64,000 nt of DNA, from contig JAQWUD010000022.1 in the NCBI GenBank assembly GCA_029242325.1, positions 35,235 through 99,234 on the forward strand, written 5' to 3'. A model generated the notes under the pieces. The model was not told where the DNA came from. It did no database searches and saw only the letters and a program-made list of their open reading frames with translations. Made by a program: the position numbers and the translations under genes. The stretch comes from Luminiphilus sp. GTDB taxonomy: Bacteria > Pseudomonadota > Gammaproteobacteria > Pseudomonadales > Halieaceae. Shown here piece by piece: positions 18,660-28,623 of this stretch (its first letter is position 1; every line of letters starts with the position of its first letter).

Positions 18660-19793
18660 TCAGTGGGTGCTGGAGATGATATTGGCATCTCTCTCGATGC
18701 GCGCGGTCTCGATGGCCTCGGCGCGATTGCGAATCACAGATTCCAGATGATCAACAAAATCCTGATTGTTCACCTTGTGATCCGGCTCTCCCGCAATATA
18801 GATAAGATTATTGGGTGTAGCACCTGTTAGCCCCACGTCAGCCTCTCTGGCCTCACCGGGCCCATTGACGATACAGCCAATGACCGCCACGTCCATGGGC
18901 GTGCGAACGTCATCCAGCCGGTTCTCCAGTTCATTCATCGTGCTGATCACATCGAAGTTCTGGCGCGAACAGCTGGGGCAAGCAATAAAGTTGATGCCGT
19001 TGGCCCTCAACTTGAGGCTCTTCAGAATTTCGAAACCTACTTTCACTTCCTCTACCGGATCTGCGGCTAACGATACGCGAATGGTATCGCCGATGCCGTC
19101 CATCAGAAGCATACCCAACCCCACTGCCGACTTAACTGTGCCTCCCCGCAGGCCTCCAGCCTCTGTAATGCCGAGATGCAATGGTTGCTCAATTTGAGTC
19201 GCCAGTTTGCGGTAGGCCTCAACGGCCATAAACACCTGAGAGGCTTTCACACTCACTTTGAAATCCTGAAAGTCATGCCGGTCAAGGATGTCGACATTTC
19301 GCAATGCGGATTCAACGAGCGCATCCGCGTTGGGCTCCGGGTACTTCCGCAGTAAATCTTTACCAAGCGATCCCGCGTTGACGCCGATGCGGATAGGAAT
19401 ACCGCGACCCTGACAGGCCGCGATCACCTCTTTGACCTTGGATTCGCGCCCAATGTTGCCCGGATTGATTCTCAGGCAATCGACCCCGTACTCCGCTACT
19501 TTCAGAGCAATCTTGTGATCGAAGTGAATATCGGCCACCACCGGTAGCCCAGCGCGCGGCCTGATTTCCCGAAATGCCTCTGCGGCCTCCATGCTCGGAA
19601 CAGAGACTCTAACCAGATCGGCACCCGCCGCCGCGACCGCCTGTATCTGGGCGACGGTCGCATCCACGTCACAAGTCTCTGTATTGGTCATGCTCTGAAC
19701 GGCTATCGGCGCGTTGCCACCGATCGGGACTCCACCGACATGAATTTGTCTGCTGTTACGACGCTGTATTGGCGAAGGCTGGCTCATGGACAC
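18660..19793 (-). CDS. ispG: 4-hydroxy-3-methylbut-2-enyl diphosphate synthase (flavodoxin type)
   Basis: 377 residues. Reduces MEcPP to HMBPP in the MEP isoprenoid pathway. The N-terminal TIM barrel shows [12 protein letters not shown] and INPGNIG; the C-terminal [4Fe-4S] domain shows [12 protein letters not shown] and [14 protein letters not shown], which supply the three Cys and one Glu ligands. Its cluster links it to the ISC genes further upstream on the strand. pilF ends only 36 bp before its start. In Pseudomonas rodZ lies in this gap; here there is no space for it. Confidence 0.96.
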   Translation of the reverse strand: MSMSQPSPIQRRNSRQIHVGGVPIGGNAPIAVQSMTNTETCDVDATVAQIQAVAAAGADLVRVSVPSMEAAEAFREIRPRAGLPVVADIHFDHKIALKVAEYGVDCLRINPGNIGRESKVKEVIAACQGRGIPIRIGVNAGSLGKDLLRKYPEPNADALVESALRNVDILDRHDFQDFKVSVKASQVFMAVEAYRKLATQIEQPLHLGITEAGGLRGGTVKSAVGLGMLLMDGIGDTIRVSLAADPVEEVKVGFEILKSLKLRANGINFIACPSCSRQNFDVISTMNELENRLDDVRTPMDVAVIGCIVNGPGEAREADVGLTGATPNNLIYIAGEPDHKVNNQDFVDHLESVIRNRAEAIETARIERDANIISSTH

Positions 19794-19829
19794 TGTCCCC
19801 CTGCTCCCGGTCCTTCAACCGAGCGCTGA

Positions 19830-20645
19830 TTATCGACTCTGACGCTCCATCCGCGACCTGTATTCGACTGAATTCGGATACAGGTCGCGCAATGCCGATT
19901 CATAACTGCTAAGCGCTTCCCGGTCGCCTGATGCATCGGCGATTTCGAGACCCAGCAGCAGCCCCCGCGGCGATTGCTGTGGAGAGCGCTTCCTGTAGGC
20001 CACATAATACCTTTTGGCTTCGTCAGTATCACCCGCTTCTAATCGAAGGTAACCCATTTCAAGCATTGCCGCGGAATTCCCCTCATCCATAGACAATGTG
20101 CGGGTAAAAGCCGCCTCCGCCGCTTGCTTTTGACCGAGCTGCAATTGACATAACCCGAGGTTCACAAACGCCATGGGGCGGCCACTGTATAGCGCATCCT
20201 CGGTCACCCGTTGAAATTCTCGTTGAGCCGCTTCATAACGGCCCCGCGAGTAGAGAAACGCGGCGTAATTGTTGCGTGCGCGCGTCAGCGCTGGACGGGT
20301 TTCAAGCGCCAACCGAAACTGCTGCTCCGCAAGCTCAAATTCACCCATACTTTGATACACCAAGGCGAAACCTTCGAACACTTCCGGGTTATAAGGGTCA
20401 ATTTCCTGAGCCAACTGAAGGTTGCGTTTGGCATTATCCCAATCACCCACACCAATATATTGCCGGGCCAATGCCACACGCTTGTCCAGCGTAGCCTCTG
20501 GGTCAGCCGTCATGGACGCGCCGCCACTATACTCCGTAACACAGCTGGTCAGAAGACTGACGGTAAGTGACATGATCAACAAGAGACCCTTCGAGGATTG
20601 AATCCGGTAGCGATAGCGCAGCAGTATCCTCATCCCTTTCGTCAT
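19830..20645 (-). CDS. pilF: Type IV pilus biogenesis lipoprotein PilF/PilW
   Basis: 271 residues. A long N-region and a hydrophobic stretch ending in LLTSC give a lipobox with Cys35. At least five TPR units follow ([48 protein letters not shown], and so on). PilF/PilW takes the PilQ secretin to the outer membrane and lets it multimerise. Its start overlaps the rlmN stop by 4 bp, so it is coupled to it. No other pilus gene is in the window. Confidence 0.9.
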   Translation of the reverse strand: MTKGMRILLRYRYRIQSSKGLLLIMSLTVSLLTSCVTEYSGGASMTADPEATLDKRVALARQYIGVGDWDNAKRNLQLAQEIDPYNPEVFEGFALVYQSMGEFELAEQQFRLALETRPALTRARNNYAAFLYSRGRYEAAQREFQRVTEDALYSGRPMAFVNLGLCQLQLGQKQAAEAAFTRTLSMDEGNSAAMLEMGYLRLEAGDTDEAKRYYVAYRKRSPQQSPRGLLLGLEIADASGDREALSSYESALRDLYPNSVEYRSRMERQSR

Positions 20646-21802
20646 TCTTGCGATTGCAATAGGCCCTGTTCGTGGCGGCCGGCCTGATAGCGGGCAGATC
20701 GTCGGGTCCGATCGACCACCTCACCGACCAACTGTCCGCAAGCGGCATCGATGTCATCACCTCGGGTCGTTCTAACCGTCACTACAAACCCGGCATCAGT
20801 CAAAACCTGCCAGAAGCGGCTCACGGCATTGCCACTGGGACGCGTATAGCCAGAGTTGGGAAAATCGTTAAAGGGAATGAGATTGATCTTGCAGGGATAG
20901 TCGCGAAGCAGTTGGGCAAGCTCGGTAGCTTGTTCCACGCTGTCGTTCACGCCGGCCAACAAGGTGTACTCAATCGTCACTACCCGCTTTTTATCCGTTT
21001 GCGCGTCAAGATACGCTCGCGCCGATTCAAGCAGCCTAGAGATCGGGTATTTGCGATTGATGGGCACTATCTCATTTCGTAACGCATCGTTGGGCGCGTG
21101 CAGAGACACCGCCAGACTGACATCGGTCCATTCCGCCAGTCGATCCAGCGCCGGGACAACGCCCGAAGTGGAAAGGGTCACCTTCCTTTTAGAGAGACCG
21201 TAAGCGAGATCATCACACATGAGGCTCATCGCAGAGACCACGTTGTCAAAGTTGAGCAGGGGCTCGCCCATCCCCATCATGACCACATTGGTGACCACTC
21301 GACCCTTACCTGATTGCCAAGCATCGTAGGAATCAATTGCCAACCACACTTGGCCAATGATTTCAGCTGCCGTCAGGTCGCGCTGAAACCCCTGCTTGCC
21401 TGTGGAGCAAAAAGTACAGTCTAGGCTACAGCCGACTTGTGATGAGACGCATAAAGTAGCCCGGTCGCCCTCTGGAATCAGCACTGCTTCAACCAGGCTG
21501 CCCCCTTCGACAGAGATGGCCCATTTGCGCGTGCCATCTTGAGAGTCTTGCTGCTCGGCAATGTGGGGCGGCGTAATTTCAGCGATGCGATCGAGTTGCT
21601 CTCGGAGAGATTGGCTCAGGTCGGTCATCTGGGAAAAATCCCTGACACCACGATGATGAATCCACTTCATGACCTGCTGAGCACGAAAGCGTTTCTCTCC
21701 CAAATCGAGAAAGAATAACTCAAGCTGCGCTCGCGTCAGGCCGAGCAGATTGACGCGATCTACCGCAGTATCCGCGACAATGACCTGACCAGACGCGTTC
21801 AT
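20642..21802 (-). CDS. rlmN: Dual-specificity RNA methyltransferase RlmN
   Basis: 386 residues, radical SAM enzyme that methylates C2 of A2503 in 23S rRNA and A37 of some tRNAs. The cluster motif is [11 protein letters not shown]; the methyl-carrying second cysteine lies in [14 protein letters not shown] near the C-terminus, and the N-terminal RNA-binding region reads [15 protein letters not shown]. The gene follows ndk (21 bp) and overlaps pilF. It needs an Fe-S cluster, so its place next to ISC genes is sensible. Confidence 0.95.
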   Translation of the reverse strand: MNASGQVIVADTAVDRVNLLGLTRAQLELFFLDLGEKRFRAQQVMKWIHHRGVRDFSQMTDLSQSLREQLDRIAEITPPHIAEQQDSQDGTRKWAISVEGGSLVEAVLIPEGDRATLCVSSQVGCSLDCTFCSTGKQGFQRDLTAAEIIGQVWLAIDSYDAWQSGKGRVVTNVVMMGMGEPLLNFDNVVSAMSLMCDDLAYGLSKRKVTLSTSGVVPALDRLAEWTDVSLAVSLHAPNDALRNEIVPINRKYPISRLLESARAYLDAQTDKKRVVTIEYTLLAGVNDSVEQATELAQLLRDYPCKINLIPFNDFPNSGYTRPSGNAVSRFWQVLTDAGFVVTVRTTRGDDIDAACGQLVGEVVDRTRRSARYQAGRHEQGLLQSQE

Positions 21803-21823
21803 CGCATCAATGCACGCTGGTGC

Positions 21824-22249
21824 TCAGCGCGGGCAAATCTCGCTGGAGGCGAAGAAGTAGGCTATCTCGCGCTCAGCGGAAGCCGAGGAGTCGGATCCGT
21901 GCACCGCATTGGCATCTATCGACTGGGCGAAATCCGCTCGGATGGTTCCAGAGTCGGCTTCCTGAGGATTAGTGGCACCCATTAACTCGCGGTTAAGGAC
22001 GATGGCACCCTCTCCCTCTACTACCTGCACGATAACGGGACCTGACGTCATAAAAGCCACCAAATCAGGATAAAAAGGGCGCTCTTTGTGCTCGGCGTAA
22101 AACCCACCGGCAACAGAATCAGAGAGGTGAAGCATTTTTGCTGCCACGACCGTCAAGCCGGCCTGCTCAAACCGACTGATAATTTGTCCAATCACATTCT
22201 TCCCTACCGCATCGGGCTTGATAATCGACAAGGTGCGCTCTACTGCCAT
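21824..22249 (-). CDS. ndk: Nucleoside diphosphate kinase
   Basis: 141 residues, normal length. Transfers gamma-phosphate from ATP to NDPs through a phospho-His, here H117 in NAVHGSDS. N-terminus [12 protein letters not shown] and the ERPFY segment are typical. A candidate sigma-70 promoter lies about 50 bp upstream (22304-22332), so it may be transcribed apart from the ISC operon. Followed by rlmN. Confidence 0.96.
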   Translation of the reverse strand: MAVERTLSIIKPDAVGKNVIGQIISRFEQAGLTVVAAKMLHLSDSVAGGFYAEHKERPFYPDLVAFMTSGPVIVQVVEGEGAIVLNRELMGATNPQEADSGTIRADFAQSIDANAVHGSDSSASAEREIAYFFASSEICPR

Positions 22250-22303
22250 GATGTGCTCCGGTCTTGTCCAAACGTATGGCGGACCGAGTGCCCGCGGCCG
22301 CGG

Positions 22304-22347
22304 AGTATACGGCGTTTACACTACAGTGTCATGGCAACTATGCCATG
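22304..22347 (-). promoter_or_regulatory. Candidate ndk promoter with two overlapping palindromes
   Basis: Read on the minus strand: ATGACA (22332-22327), a 17-bp spacer, then TATACT (22309-22304), a good sigma-70 pair. The spacer holds ACACTGTAGTGT (22318-22329), and CATGGCATAGTTGCCATG (22330-22347, 7-bp stem, 4-nt loop) covers the -35 region. These could be an operator or hairpins at the 3' end of the fdx transcript. Function is inferred. Confidence 0.45.
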
Positions 22348-22364
22348 CAGGTCACGGGGTAAAG

Positions 22365-22703
22365 TCAGTGTCTCTCTGAGGCGTGGTTGATGGTGTATCG
22401 TGGAATTTCGACCACCAGATTGGCGACACCTATAACGGCCTGGCATGACAAGCGAGATTCTGGCTCCAAACCCCAAGCCTTGTCGAGATAGTCTTCCTCG
22501 AGCTCATCGGCCTCTTCGAGGGAGGCAAACCCCTCCCGCAAGATCACGTGACAGGTAGTACAGGCACAGGACATTTCGCAGGCATGCTCAAGCTCAATAT
22601 CGTTGCGCAAAAGCGCCTCACAAATACTCTCTCCCGGCTCCGCCTCCACGATGGCCCCATCTGGGCAAATTTCATGATGTGGCAGGACTACGATTTCTGT
22701 CAT
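22365..22703 (-). CDS. fdx: ISC-type [2Fe-2S] ferredoxin
   Basis: 112 residues. Cluster ligands C42, C48, C51 and C87 are at the same positions as in E. coli Fdx. It gives electrons for Fe-S assembly on IscU. It is the last gene of the ISC run: the usual iscX is absent and a 115-bp gap with hairpins leads to ndk. Starts 15 bp after the hscA stop. Confidence 0.95.
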   Translation of the reverse strand: MTEIVVLPHHEICPDGAIVEAEPGESICEALLRNDIELEHACEMSCACTTCHVILREGFASLEEADELEEDYLDKAWGLEPESRLSCQAVIGVANLVVEIPRYTINHASERH

Positions 22704-22718
22704 CTCAAAACCTATAAC

Positions 22719-24581
22719 TCACGCGTCTTCCGCGCCCAAATCGGTGATTAATACACCCTGCAGTGCGATCTGAATACTCCGATTCATGCGCCTTGCAGCG
22801 AATGCCTCGCTGGCACGCCCCAGCGCCTCGGTTAACGCTCTGATTTGCTCAGGATCGGTGTCAGTCAGAGCCGATTGCAGGGTAAGCATGCCTCCCTCCA
22901 GCTCCGAGCGCTGGTCGGGATTCAACAAATCACCATCCTTGGCGATTGCTGCATGTAGCCCCACGACCAGAGATTCACCCTCCAGACGCGCCTCTCCCAA
23001 CTTGCGCGCCAGCATGTCCTCGCTGGCATGCTCATAGCTGGCCTTCAGCATATCGGTGATCTGACTCTCATCGAGACCAAAAGCCGGTTTCACCACCACT
23101 TCACTGCTCGCGCCCGTCTCTTGCTCAACAGCGGCCACCTCCAGAATGCCATCTGCATCGACGCGGAAAGTGACCTCAATACGCGCGGCACCCGCCACCA
23201 TCGGGGGGATACCCGTCAGTTCGAATTGAGCCAGCGAGCGACAATCCTCCACCCGCTCACGCTCACCCTGCACTACGTGCACAACCAGTCCCGTTTGACC
23301 GTCTCGGGCCGTCGTAAATTCCTGCGCGAGCGCTACCGGTATGGTGCTGTTACGATCAATGATCCGCTCGACCAATCCTCCATAGGTTTCAAGCCCCAGC
23401 GAGAGCGGGATCACATCCAGCAATAAGGCTTCGTCCGCTGCCCGATTGCCCACCAATACGTCAGCTTGCTTGGCTGCCCCCATTGCCACCACCTGATCAG
23501 GGTCCAATGTGCACAGAGGATCACAGCCAAAGCATTCGGCGACTGCATGTCGGACCAAGGGCGTTCGCGTCGACCCGCCCACCAGGACCACGCGATCTAA
23601 ACTTTCGACACCCGCGTCCTTCAGCGTATCTCGGCATGCGCTGAGGGTTCTCCCAACAAACGGAGTAATGACTTGCTCAAGCTCTGAACGCGACAATGTC
23701 AACTCTGAAGACGACATTGCAAGCGCACTGCAGTCGATCGTCGCCTGCTCATCCGTGCTGAGCATTTCTTTCGCCTGCCGTGCGCACTCCAGTAAGCGTC
23801 GTCTTTGTCCGGGTGTTGGATCACTCAAATGCAACCGCTCAAGCCACAAGTCAACGATGGCTTTATCAAAATCATCGCCCCCCAGCGCACTGTCGCCACC
23901 AGTGGCCAGCACTTCAAACAGGCCCCGGCTCATGCGCAGAATGGAGATATCAAACGTGCCCCCGCCCAAATCGTAAACAGCAAGCAGTGAAGCTTCCTCA
24001 GCCGCTTCATCCAGACCATAGGCAACCGCTGCCGCAGTGGGTTCATTGAGCAGCCTGAGAACCTTTACCCCTGCCAGCTCCGCCGCTTGCCGCGTCGCCT
24101 GCCGCTGGGCATCATCAAAATAAGCGGGAACTGTGATCACGGCGCCCACCATATGCTCATCTGAGTGTGCCTGAGCGCGCGACCTGAGTTCTATCAGCAG
24201 TTGTGCCGCGACTTCTACGGGCGTCTTCTGCCCCGCATCGGTCTCGAATGCCAGACCGTGCTGGGTCAGTGCGACATAGGGGTCATCGTTGAACTCTGCT
24301 CGAGCGCGGCCCAGCATGCGCTTGGCGGAGGCAACAGTATTATGCGGCTCCGCAACTGCGAAGGCCTCGGCTTTGCCTCCCACCTCACTTTTGCCGTCAC
24401 CGTAATAAACCACTGAAGGCAGAGATGCTCTGCCGTCTTCATCCATTAAAACCTGCACTACCTCGCCATCAAAATGCGCGACCAGACTGTTCGTGGTACC
24501 CAAATCTATGCCCACCGCATATCGGCGTGCGGCCGTTTGTTCAGCCTCAGCGCCAGGCTCGCTGATCTGCATGAGCACCAT
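22719..24581 (-). CDS. hscA: Fe-S assembly Hsp70 chaperone HscA
   Basis: About 620 residues from ATG at 24581; the protein then begins [10 protein letters not shown], like E. coli HscA. The open frame runs to 24665 but that part overlaps hscB. Motifs: [13 protein letters not shown] (ATPase phosphate loop), [28 protein letters not shown] and [14 protein letters not shown]. With HscB it binds the LPPVK motif of IscU and drives cluster release using ATP. The gene starts 2 bp after hscB ends. Confidence 0.95.
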   Translation of the reverse strand: MVLMQISEPGAEAEQTAARRYAVGIDLGTTNSLVAHFDGEVVQVLMDEDGRASLPSVVYYGDGKSEVGGKAEAFAVAEPHNTVASAKRMLGRARAEFNDDPYVALTQHGLAFETDAGQKTPVEVAAQLLIELRSRAQAHSDEHMVGAVITVPAYFDDAQRQATRQAAELAGVKVLRLLNEPTAAAVAYGLDEAAEEASLLAVYDLGGGTFDISILRMSRGLFEVLATGGDSALGGDDFDKAIVDLWLERLHLSDPTPGQRRRLLECARQAKEMLSTDEQATIDCSALAMSSSELTLSRSELEQVITPFVGRTLSACRDTLKDAGVESLDRVVLVGGSTRTPLVRHAVAECFGCDPLCTLDPDQVVAMGAAKQADVLVGNRAADEALLLDVIPLSLGLETYGGLVERIIDRNSTIPVALAQEFTTARDGQTGLVVHVVQGERERVEDCRSLAQFELTGIPPMVAGAARIEVTFRVDADGILEVAAVEQETGASSEVVVKPAFGLDESQITDMLKASYEHASEDMLARKLGEARLEGESLVVGLHAAIAKDGDLLNPDQRSELEGGMLTLQSALTDTDPEQIRALTEALGRASEAFAARRMNRSIQIALQGVLITDLGAEDA

Positions 24582-24583
24582 CG

Positions 24584-25096
24584 TCAGCGGCTCTCTGTCT
24601 GCGCCACTTCGAGCAGCTTCGATAGGTAGCACATCTCCTGCCAACAGCGGGCCGCGTCGCGCCAATGTCCCTCTGACGCTGCGACATCAAACTGCTCAAG
24701 TGAGGCGGTGTAATGGTCGTTGATTTCCTGAAGAAGTTGCTCACGTTCTTCCGCTTGGTCTGACTCACTGGACGCCAAACGCTCTCGCAACGAGATCTGT
24801 GTCATCAGAAATTCTGAACCCACTCCCTCTCGTTCCGCCGCCTGGAGGTCCACCTGTTGCCGGCTTAAAAGGTACTCCGCTCTATAGACCTCATCAGAGA
24901 GTGTTCGGAAGCCACTGTTTACGTCGGCACAAAACTGTGCCGCAAGCCTCTGTTCTACCTGAGGCTTCCCAGCAAAGCGATCGGGATGAAACTGATCGAG
25001 TAGTGCGTAATAGGCACGCTTCAGGGCGGCGTCATCAATTTTGAAGACTGGCTCAAGTTGAAATAACGCGAAGTAATCGCGGGCTGGCGCGCTCAT
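24584..25096 (-). CDS. hscB: Fe-S assembly J-domain co-chaperone HscB
   Basis: 170 residues from the ATG at 25096 ([16 protein letters not shown]). The longer frame to 25141 overlaps iscA and is not supported. The J-domain HPD is at residues 37-39. The C-terminal three-helix domain that holds IscU follows ([17 protein letters not shown]). Delivers IscU to HscA and stimulates its ATPase. Confidence 0.93.
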   Translation of the reverse strand: MSAPARDYFALFQLEPVFKIDDAALKRAYYALLDQFHPDRFAGKPQVEQRLAAQFCADVNSGFRTLSDEVYRAEYLLSRQQVDLQAAEREGVGSEFLMTQISLRERLASSESDQAEEREQLLQEINDHYTASLEQFDVAASEGHWRDAARCWQEMCYLSKLLEVAQTESR

Positions 25097-25110
25097 CGCA
25101 GATTCTACGC

Positions 25111-25434
25111 TCAGACCGTGAAACTTTCGCCGCAGCCACACTCTCCAGCAACATTGGGATTGCGGAATTCGAGGCCTTCGTTGAGTCCTTCACGGGCAAA
25201 GTCAACAATCGTCCCATCCAGATAAACCAGGCTTTTGGGATCAACAAATACTTTCACGCCACCTGATTCGAAGTGGGCGTCTTCTGGCTCCGGCTGATCC
25301 ACAAACTCAAGGACGTATGCCAGACCGGAGCACCCCGTGGTTTTTACACCGATGCGAATACCCTCTCCGCTACCCCGGCCGGCCAATTGCCGGCCGACAT
25401 GCTGGGCTGCTTCGGTGGTGAGGCTGATAGCCAT
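25111..25434 (-). CDS. iscA: Iron-sulfur cluster assembly protein IscA
   Basis: 107 residues, A-type carrier. The three conserved cysteines are present: TTGCSGLAY and the C-terminal CGCGESF. Takes clusters to targets, above all [4Fe-4S] enzymes such as IspG and RlmN. Start codon directly abuts the iscU stop; hscB follows. Confidence 0.95.
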   Translation of the reverse strand: MAISLTTEAAQHVGRQLAGRGSGEGIRIGVKTTGCSGLAYVLEFVDQPEPEDAHFESGGVKVFVDPKSLVYLDGTIVDFAREGLNEGLEFRNPNVAGECGCGESFTV

Positions 25435-25818
25435 CTAGCTGTCCCGCTTATCGCGGTAGTTTTTAACCGCTGCCTTGATGGCGTCCTCTGCCAGCACCGA
25501 GCAGTGAATTTTCACCGGCGGCAACGACAGTTCCTGAGCGATCTCAGTATTCTTTATGGCGGCGGCCTCATCAAGATTCCTACCCTTGACCCACTCGGTC
25601 AGCAGTGAGCTCGAGGCGATCGCCGAGCCACAACCGTAGGTTTTAAACTTGGCATCTTCGATAATACCGTCGTCACTCACCTGAATCTGCAGCCGCATCA
25701 CGTCCCCACAGGCCGGTGCGCCTACCATTCCAGTACCGACGTTTTCGTCGGCCTCATCCATCTTCCCCACGTTTCTTGGGTTTTCGTAGTGATCGATGAC
25801 TTTGTCACTATATGCCAT
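25435..25818 (-). CDS. iscU: Iron-sulfur cluster scaffold IscU
   Basis: 127 residues. Scaffold ligands C37, D39, C63 and C106 are in place, with H105 beside the last one, and LPPVK at 99-103 is the HscA recognition site. Receives sulfur from IscS and builds [2Fe-2S] clusters. 30 bp after iscS. Confidence 0.97.
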   Translation of the reverse strand: MAYSDKVIDHYENPRNVGKMDEADENVGTGMVGAPACGDVMRLQIQVSDDGIIEDAKFKTYGCGSAIASSSLLTEWVKGRNLDEAAAIKNTEIAQELSLPPVKIHCSVLAEDAIKAAVKNYRDKRDS

Positions 25819-25848
25819 GGCTGTCTCCCCGAGACTCAGTGGACCACT

Positions 25849-27081
25849 TCAGTGGGTGGCCCATTCGATAGTATTGAGATCAACTCCATCCTGATACATG
25901 TCCCAGAGCGGAGAGAGCTCGCGTAATTTTTCCACCGCGTGACGAACGCATTGGGCAGCGTGATCGACTTCTGCTTCGGTTGTGAATCTGCCAAAGCTGA
26001 ACCGCAGTGAGCTATGTGCCATCTCATCATTAAGACCCAAAGCACGGAGCACATATGAGGGCTCCAAACTGGCTGACGTGCAGGCTGAACCACTGGAAAT
26101 AGCGAGGTCCCGCAAGGACATAATCAAAGATTCCCCTTCAACGAAAGCAAAACTCACATTTAACGCACCGGGCAAGCGCTGCTCTCGATCCCCATTGATG
26201 TAAACCTCAGGCATATCCTCAATCGCCGCCCAAAACCGGTGCCGCAAAGCAGCCAACCGCTCCGCCTCTGCAGACATACCCTCGCGCGCAATTCTGGCAG
26301 CTTCACCAAATCCAACCAGCTGATGCGTGGCCAAGGTCCCGGAGCGCATACCTCGCTCATGACCCCCACCGTGCATCTGCGCCTCGAGGCGCACTCTGGG
26401 CTTCCGTCTGACATAGAGCGCACCAATGCCCTTGGGTCCATACATCTTGTGCGCAGACATCGACAGCAAATCTATTTTCATGTGCTCCATGTCAAGGGGC
26501 ACTTTGCCGGCACCCTGCGCCGCATCAACGTGCAACAAAACGCCGGCATTCCGGCATGCCTCGCCAATGCCCGCAACGTCATTTACGACGCCAATCTCGT
26601 TGTTCGCATGCATGATGCTGACGAGGATCGTGTCATCCCGTAAGGCGTCCTGGACCATTTCAGGAGTGGTGAGGCCGTTTTCATTCGGGTCGAGATAAGT
26701 GACCTCATACCCCTCACGTTCCAGTTGCCTGCAGGTATCCAGCACTGCTTTGTGCTCAATCTTGGAAGTAACTATGTGTTTGCCTTTCTTGTGATAGAAA
26801 TGCGCCACACCTTTAATCGCGAGGTTGTCTGATTCCGTCGCACCCGACGTCCAGACGATCTCTCTGGGGTCGGCATTGATCATTTCCGCAACCTGATTAC
26901 GGGCATTCTCCACCGCTTCTTCGGCCTTCCAGCCGAAGACATGTGACCGTGAGGCCGGATTTCCAAATATCCCCTCAGTAGAAAGGCACTGTTTCATGGC
27001 CTCGACAACACGAGGATCCACCGGGGTCGTCGATAAATAATCGAGATAAATCGGTGTTTGTACTGTTACCGGTGCATTCAT
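25849..27081 (-). CDS. iscS: Cysteine desulfurase IscS
   Basis: 410 residues. PLP-dependent enzyme that takes sulfur from cysteine for Fe-S clusters and tRNA thiolation. PLP Lys in [19 protein letters not shown]; catalytic Cys in [21 protein letters not shown]-terminal region that docks IscU present. Lies 50 bp after iscR in the operon. Confidence 0.96.
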   Translation of the reverse strand: MNAPVTVQTPIYLDYLSTTPVDPRVVEAMKQCLSTEGIFGNPASRSHVFGWKAEEAVENARNQVAEMINADPREIVWTSGATESDNLAIKGVAHFYHKKGKHIVTSKIEHKAVLDTCRQLEREGYEVTYLDPNENGLTTPEMVQDALRDDTILVSIMHANNEIGVVNDVAGIGEACRNAGVLLHVDAAQGAGKVPLDMEHMKIDLLSMSAHKMYGPKGIGALYVRRKPRVRLEAQMHGGGHERGMRSGTLATHQLVGFGEAARIAREGMSAEAERLAALRHRFWAAIEDMPEVYINGDREQRLPGALNVSFAFVEGESLIMSLRDLAISSGSACTSASLEPSYVLRALGLNDEMAHSSLRFSFGRFTTEAEVDHAAQCVRHAVEKLRELSPLWDMYQDGVDLNTIEWATH

Positions 27082-27131
27082 AATACGTCTGTCTCGCTCT
27101 ATGCCTTTTCGGCCTTATCCCCAGTTAGGGA

Positions 27132-27590
27132 TCACCTGATTGACAACGTCTGCAGTACCACCTCAGCACTGCGCTCCCCACCCTTGCGACGCTGCCTTTC
27201 CATCAAATCTCCGAGACTGATCTGACTCAAAAATTCGTGGATCTGCCCCGAGAGGTCCTCCCACAAATGATGCGTCAGGCAAGTCTCGCCGTGGTGACAA
27301 TTGCCCTTCCCCTGGCAGTTAGTCACGTCAACTGATTCGTCCACCGCATCGATAATCTGCGCGACAAAAATCTCTGTGTCGCTTCTGGCAAGCCGATATC
27401 CGCCACCAGGGCCTCGTGCACTGGTCACCAACTCTCCCCGTCTCAACTTGGCAAAAAGCTGTTCGAGATAGGACAGGGAGATCTCCTGCCTGCCTGATAT
27501 ATCTGCCAATGACACCGGCCTGTTTCCAGCATTGATCGCCAGATCCAGCATTGCAGTCACGGCGTAACGGCCTCGAGTGGTCAGTTTCAT
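27132..27590 (-). CDS. iscR: Fe-S cluster-sensing regulator IscR
   Basis: 152 residues, Rrf2 family. [18 protein letters not shown] is the canonical start, so 27590 is firm. Winged helix followed by the [2Fe-2S] ligands C92, C98, C104 and H107, the same numbering as in E. coli. Holo-IscR represses its own operon through type 1 sites; such a site overlaps the promoter here. There is no Shine-Dalgarno before the ATG, and the -10 element ends six bases before it. Confidence 0.96.
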   Translation of the reverse strand: MKLTTRGRYAVTAMLDLAINAGNRPVSLADISGRQEISLSYLEQLFAKLRRGELVTSARGPGGGYRLARSDTEIFVAQIIDAVDESVDVTNCQGKGNCHHGETCLTHHLWEDLSGQIHEFLSQISLGDLMERQRRKGGERSAEVVLQTLSIR

Positions 27591-27596
27591 ACCGTG

Positions 27597-27629
27597 ATTA
27601 TCTTATTCCCGACTATTTTAGTCAAGAAT
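27597..27629 (-). promoter_or_regulatory. iscR promoter overlapped by an IscR type 1 operator
   Basis: Minus strand: TTGACT (27625-27620), 17-bp spacer, GATAAT (27602-27597). The palindrome at 27605-27629, with core GACTAAAATAGTC, fits the type 1 IscR box at about 23 of 25 positions by hand comparison with the consensus I remember. The operator covers the -35 and spacer, fitting repression by [2Fe-2S]-IscR. The expected transcription start falls at or next to the A of the iscR ATG. Confidence 0.85.
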
Positions 27630-27640
27630 AGGGCCAGCTG

Positions 27641-28384
27641 TTAGTGGTCCTGACCGCTGCGCGCCGATTTCTGCGTTTCCGTCAACACCCCCCGCAGAAT
27701 ATTCAGCTCCATCTCATCGAGCCGCACCCGGTTAAACAGGCGCCTGAGTCTCGGCATCAGCTGCCTCGGTGCGTCGGGATTTAGAAAACCAATATCCACC
27801 AATGTCTGCTCGAGATGGCCATAGAAACGGCTCATATCGGCACCAGATGAAAAAGGCGTATCCCACTCCGCGTCCTCCGCGAGCGCTGTCGTATCTTGCA
27901 ACTGGGCCATACGCAGTTCATAGGCAACAATTTGCACGGCCATCGCTAAATTGAGGCTGGCATAACCCTCATGGGTAGGAATGTGGCAATGGAGGTTACA
28001 GCGTTGAAGCTCGTCATTGAGCAATCCCCGATCTTCCCGGCCAAACAAAATCGCCACTCTCTCTGTATTGGATAAGTGCACTACCCGATCCGCGCAGCGG
28101 CGGGCGTCCTGAATCGGCCAGGGAATCCGGCGCTCGCGCGCACTGGTGCCCACAACGAACTGACAGTCGGCAATCGCTTCATCCAATGTCGATACCACTC
28201 GCGCGCATTCGAGTATGTCTCCCGCAGACGCCGCTCGCCAGGTTGCCTCGGGGGCGGGATACGCCAAAGGCGCAACTAAAGTGAGCCGCTTCAAGCCCAT
28301 ATTTTTCATAGCGCGCGCAACACCGCCGATATTGCCGCTGTGGGTGGTGTGCACGAGCACGATATCAATGTTTTCAGGATTCAT
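27641..28384 (-). CDS. trmJ: tRNA (cytidine/uridine-2'-O-)-methyltransferase TrmJ
   Basis: 247 residues, SPOUT family. Seen: VHTTHSGNIGGVARAMKNMGL, LFGREDRGLLNDEL and IPTHEGYASLNLAMAVQIVAYEL, the trefoil-knot SAM-binding motifs. Methylates position 32 of several tRNAs. In Pseudomonas cysE lies between trmJ and iscR; here only about 50 bp remain. Divergent from suhB over about 240 bp. Confidence 0.93.
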   Translation of the reverse strand: MNPENIDIVLVHTTHSGNIGGVARAMKNMGLKRLTLVAPLAYPAPEATWRAASAGDILECARVVSTLDEAIADCQFVVGTSARERRIPWPIQDARRCADRVVHLSNTERVAILFGREDRGLLNDELQRCNLHCHIPTHEGYASLNLAMAVQIVAYELRMAQLQDTTALAEDAEWDTPFSSGADMSRFYGHLEQTLVDIGFLNPDAPRQLMPRLRRLFNRVRLDEMELNILRGVLTETQKSARSGQDH

Positions 28385-28623
28385 GGCGAGCTGCTATCCA
28401 ATGGTGTCGAGGCCGGAGCCGATCAGTTGCGGAGAAGGAAAAACCACCGAGCATCCTCACCGGAAGAATGCTGAAGCGAGACTGTTTGCACCCAGCACGC
28501 CCTCTCATTTGATCGAACAAGGTGGCCACAGAGCCTAGCTTGACCAGCACCAGTCTAGCAGAGGCATATCAGGTTCCTGCCACCCCTGCTATGATGCGCC
28601 GCCGAAAAAGACTGAGATATCTA

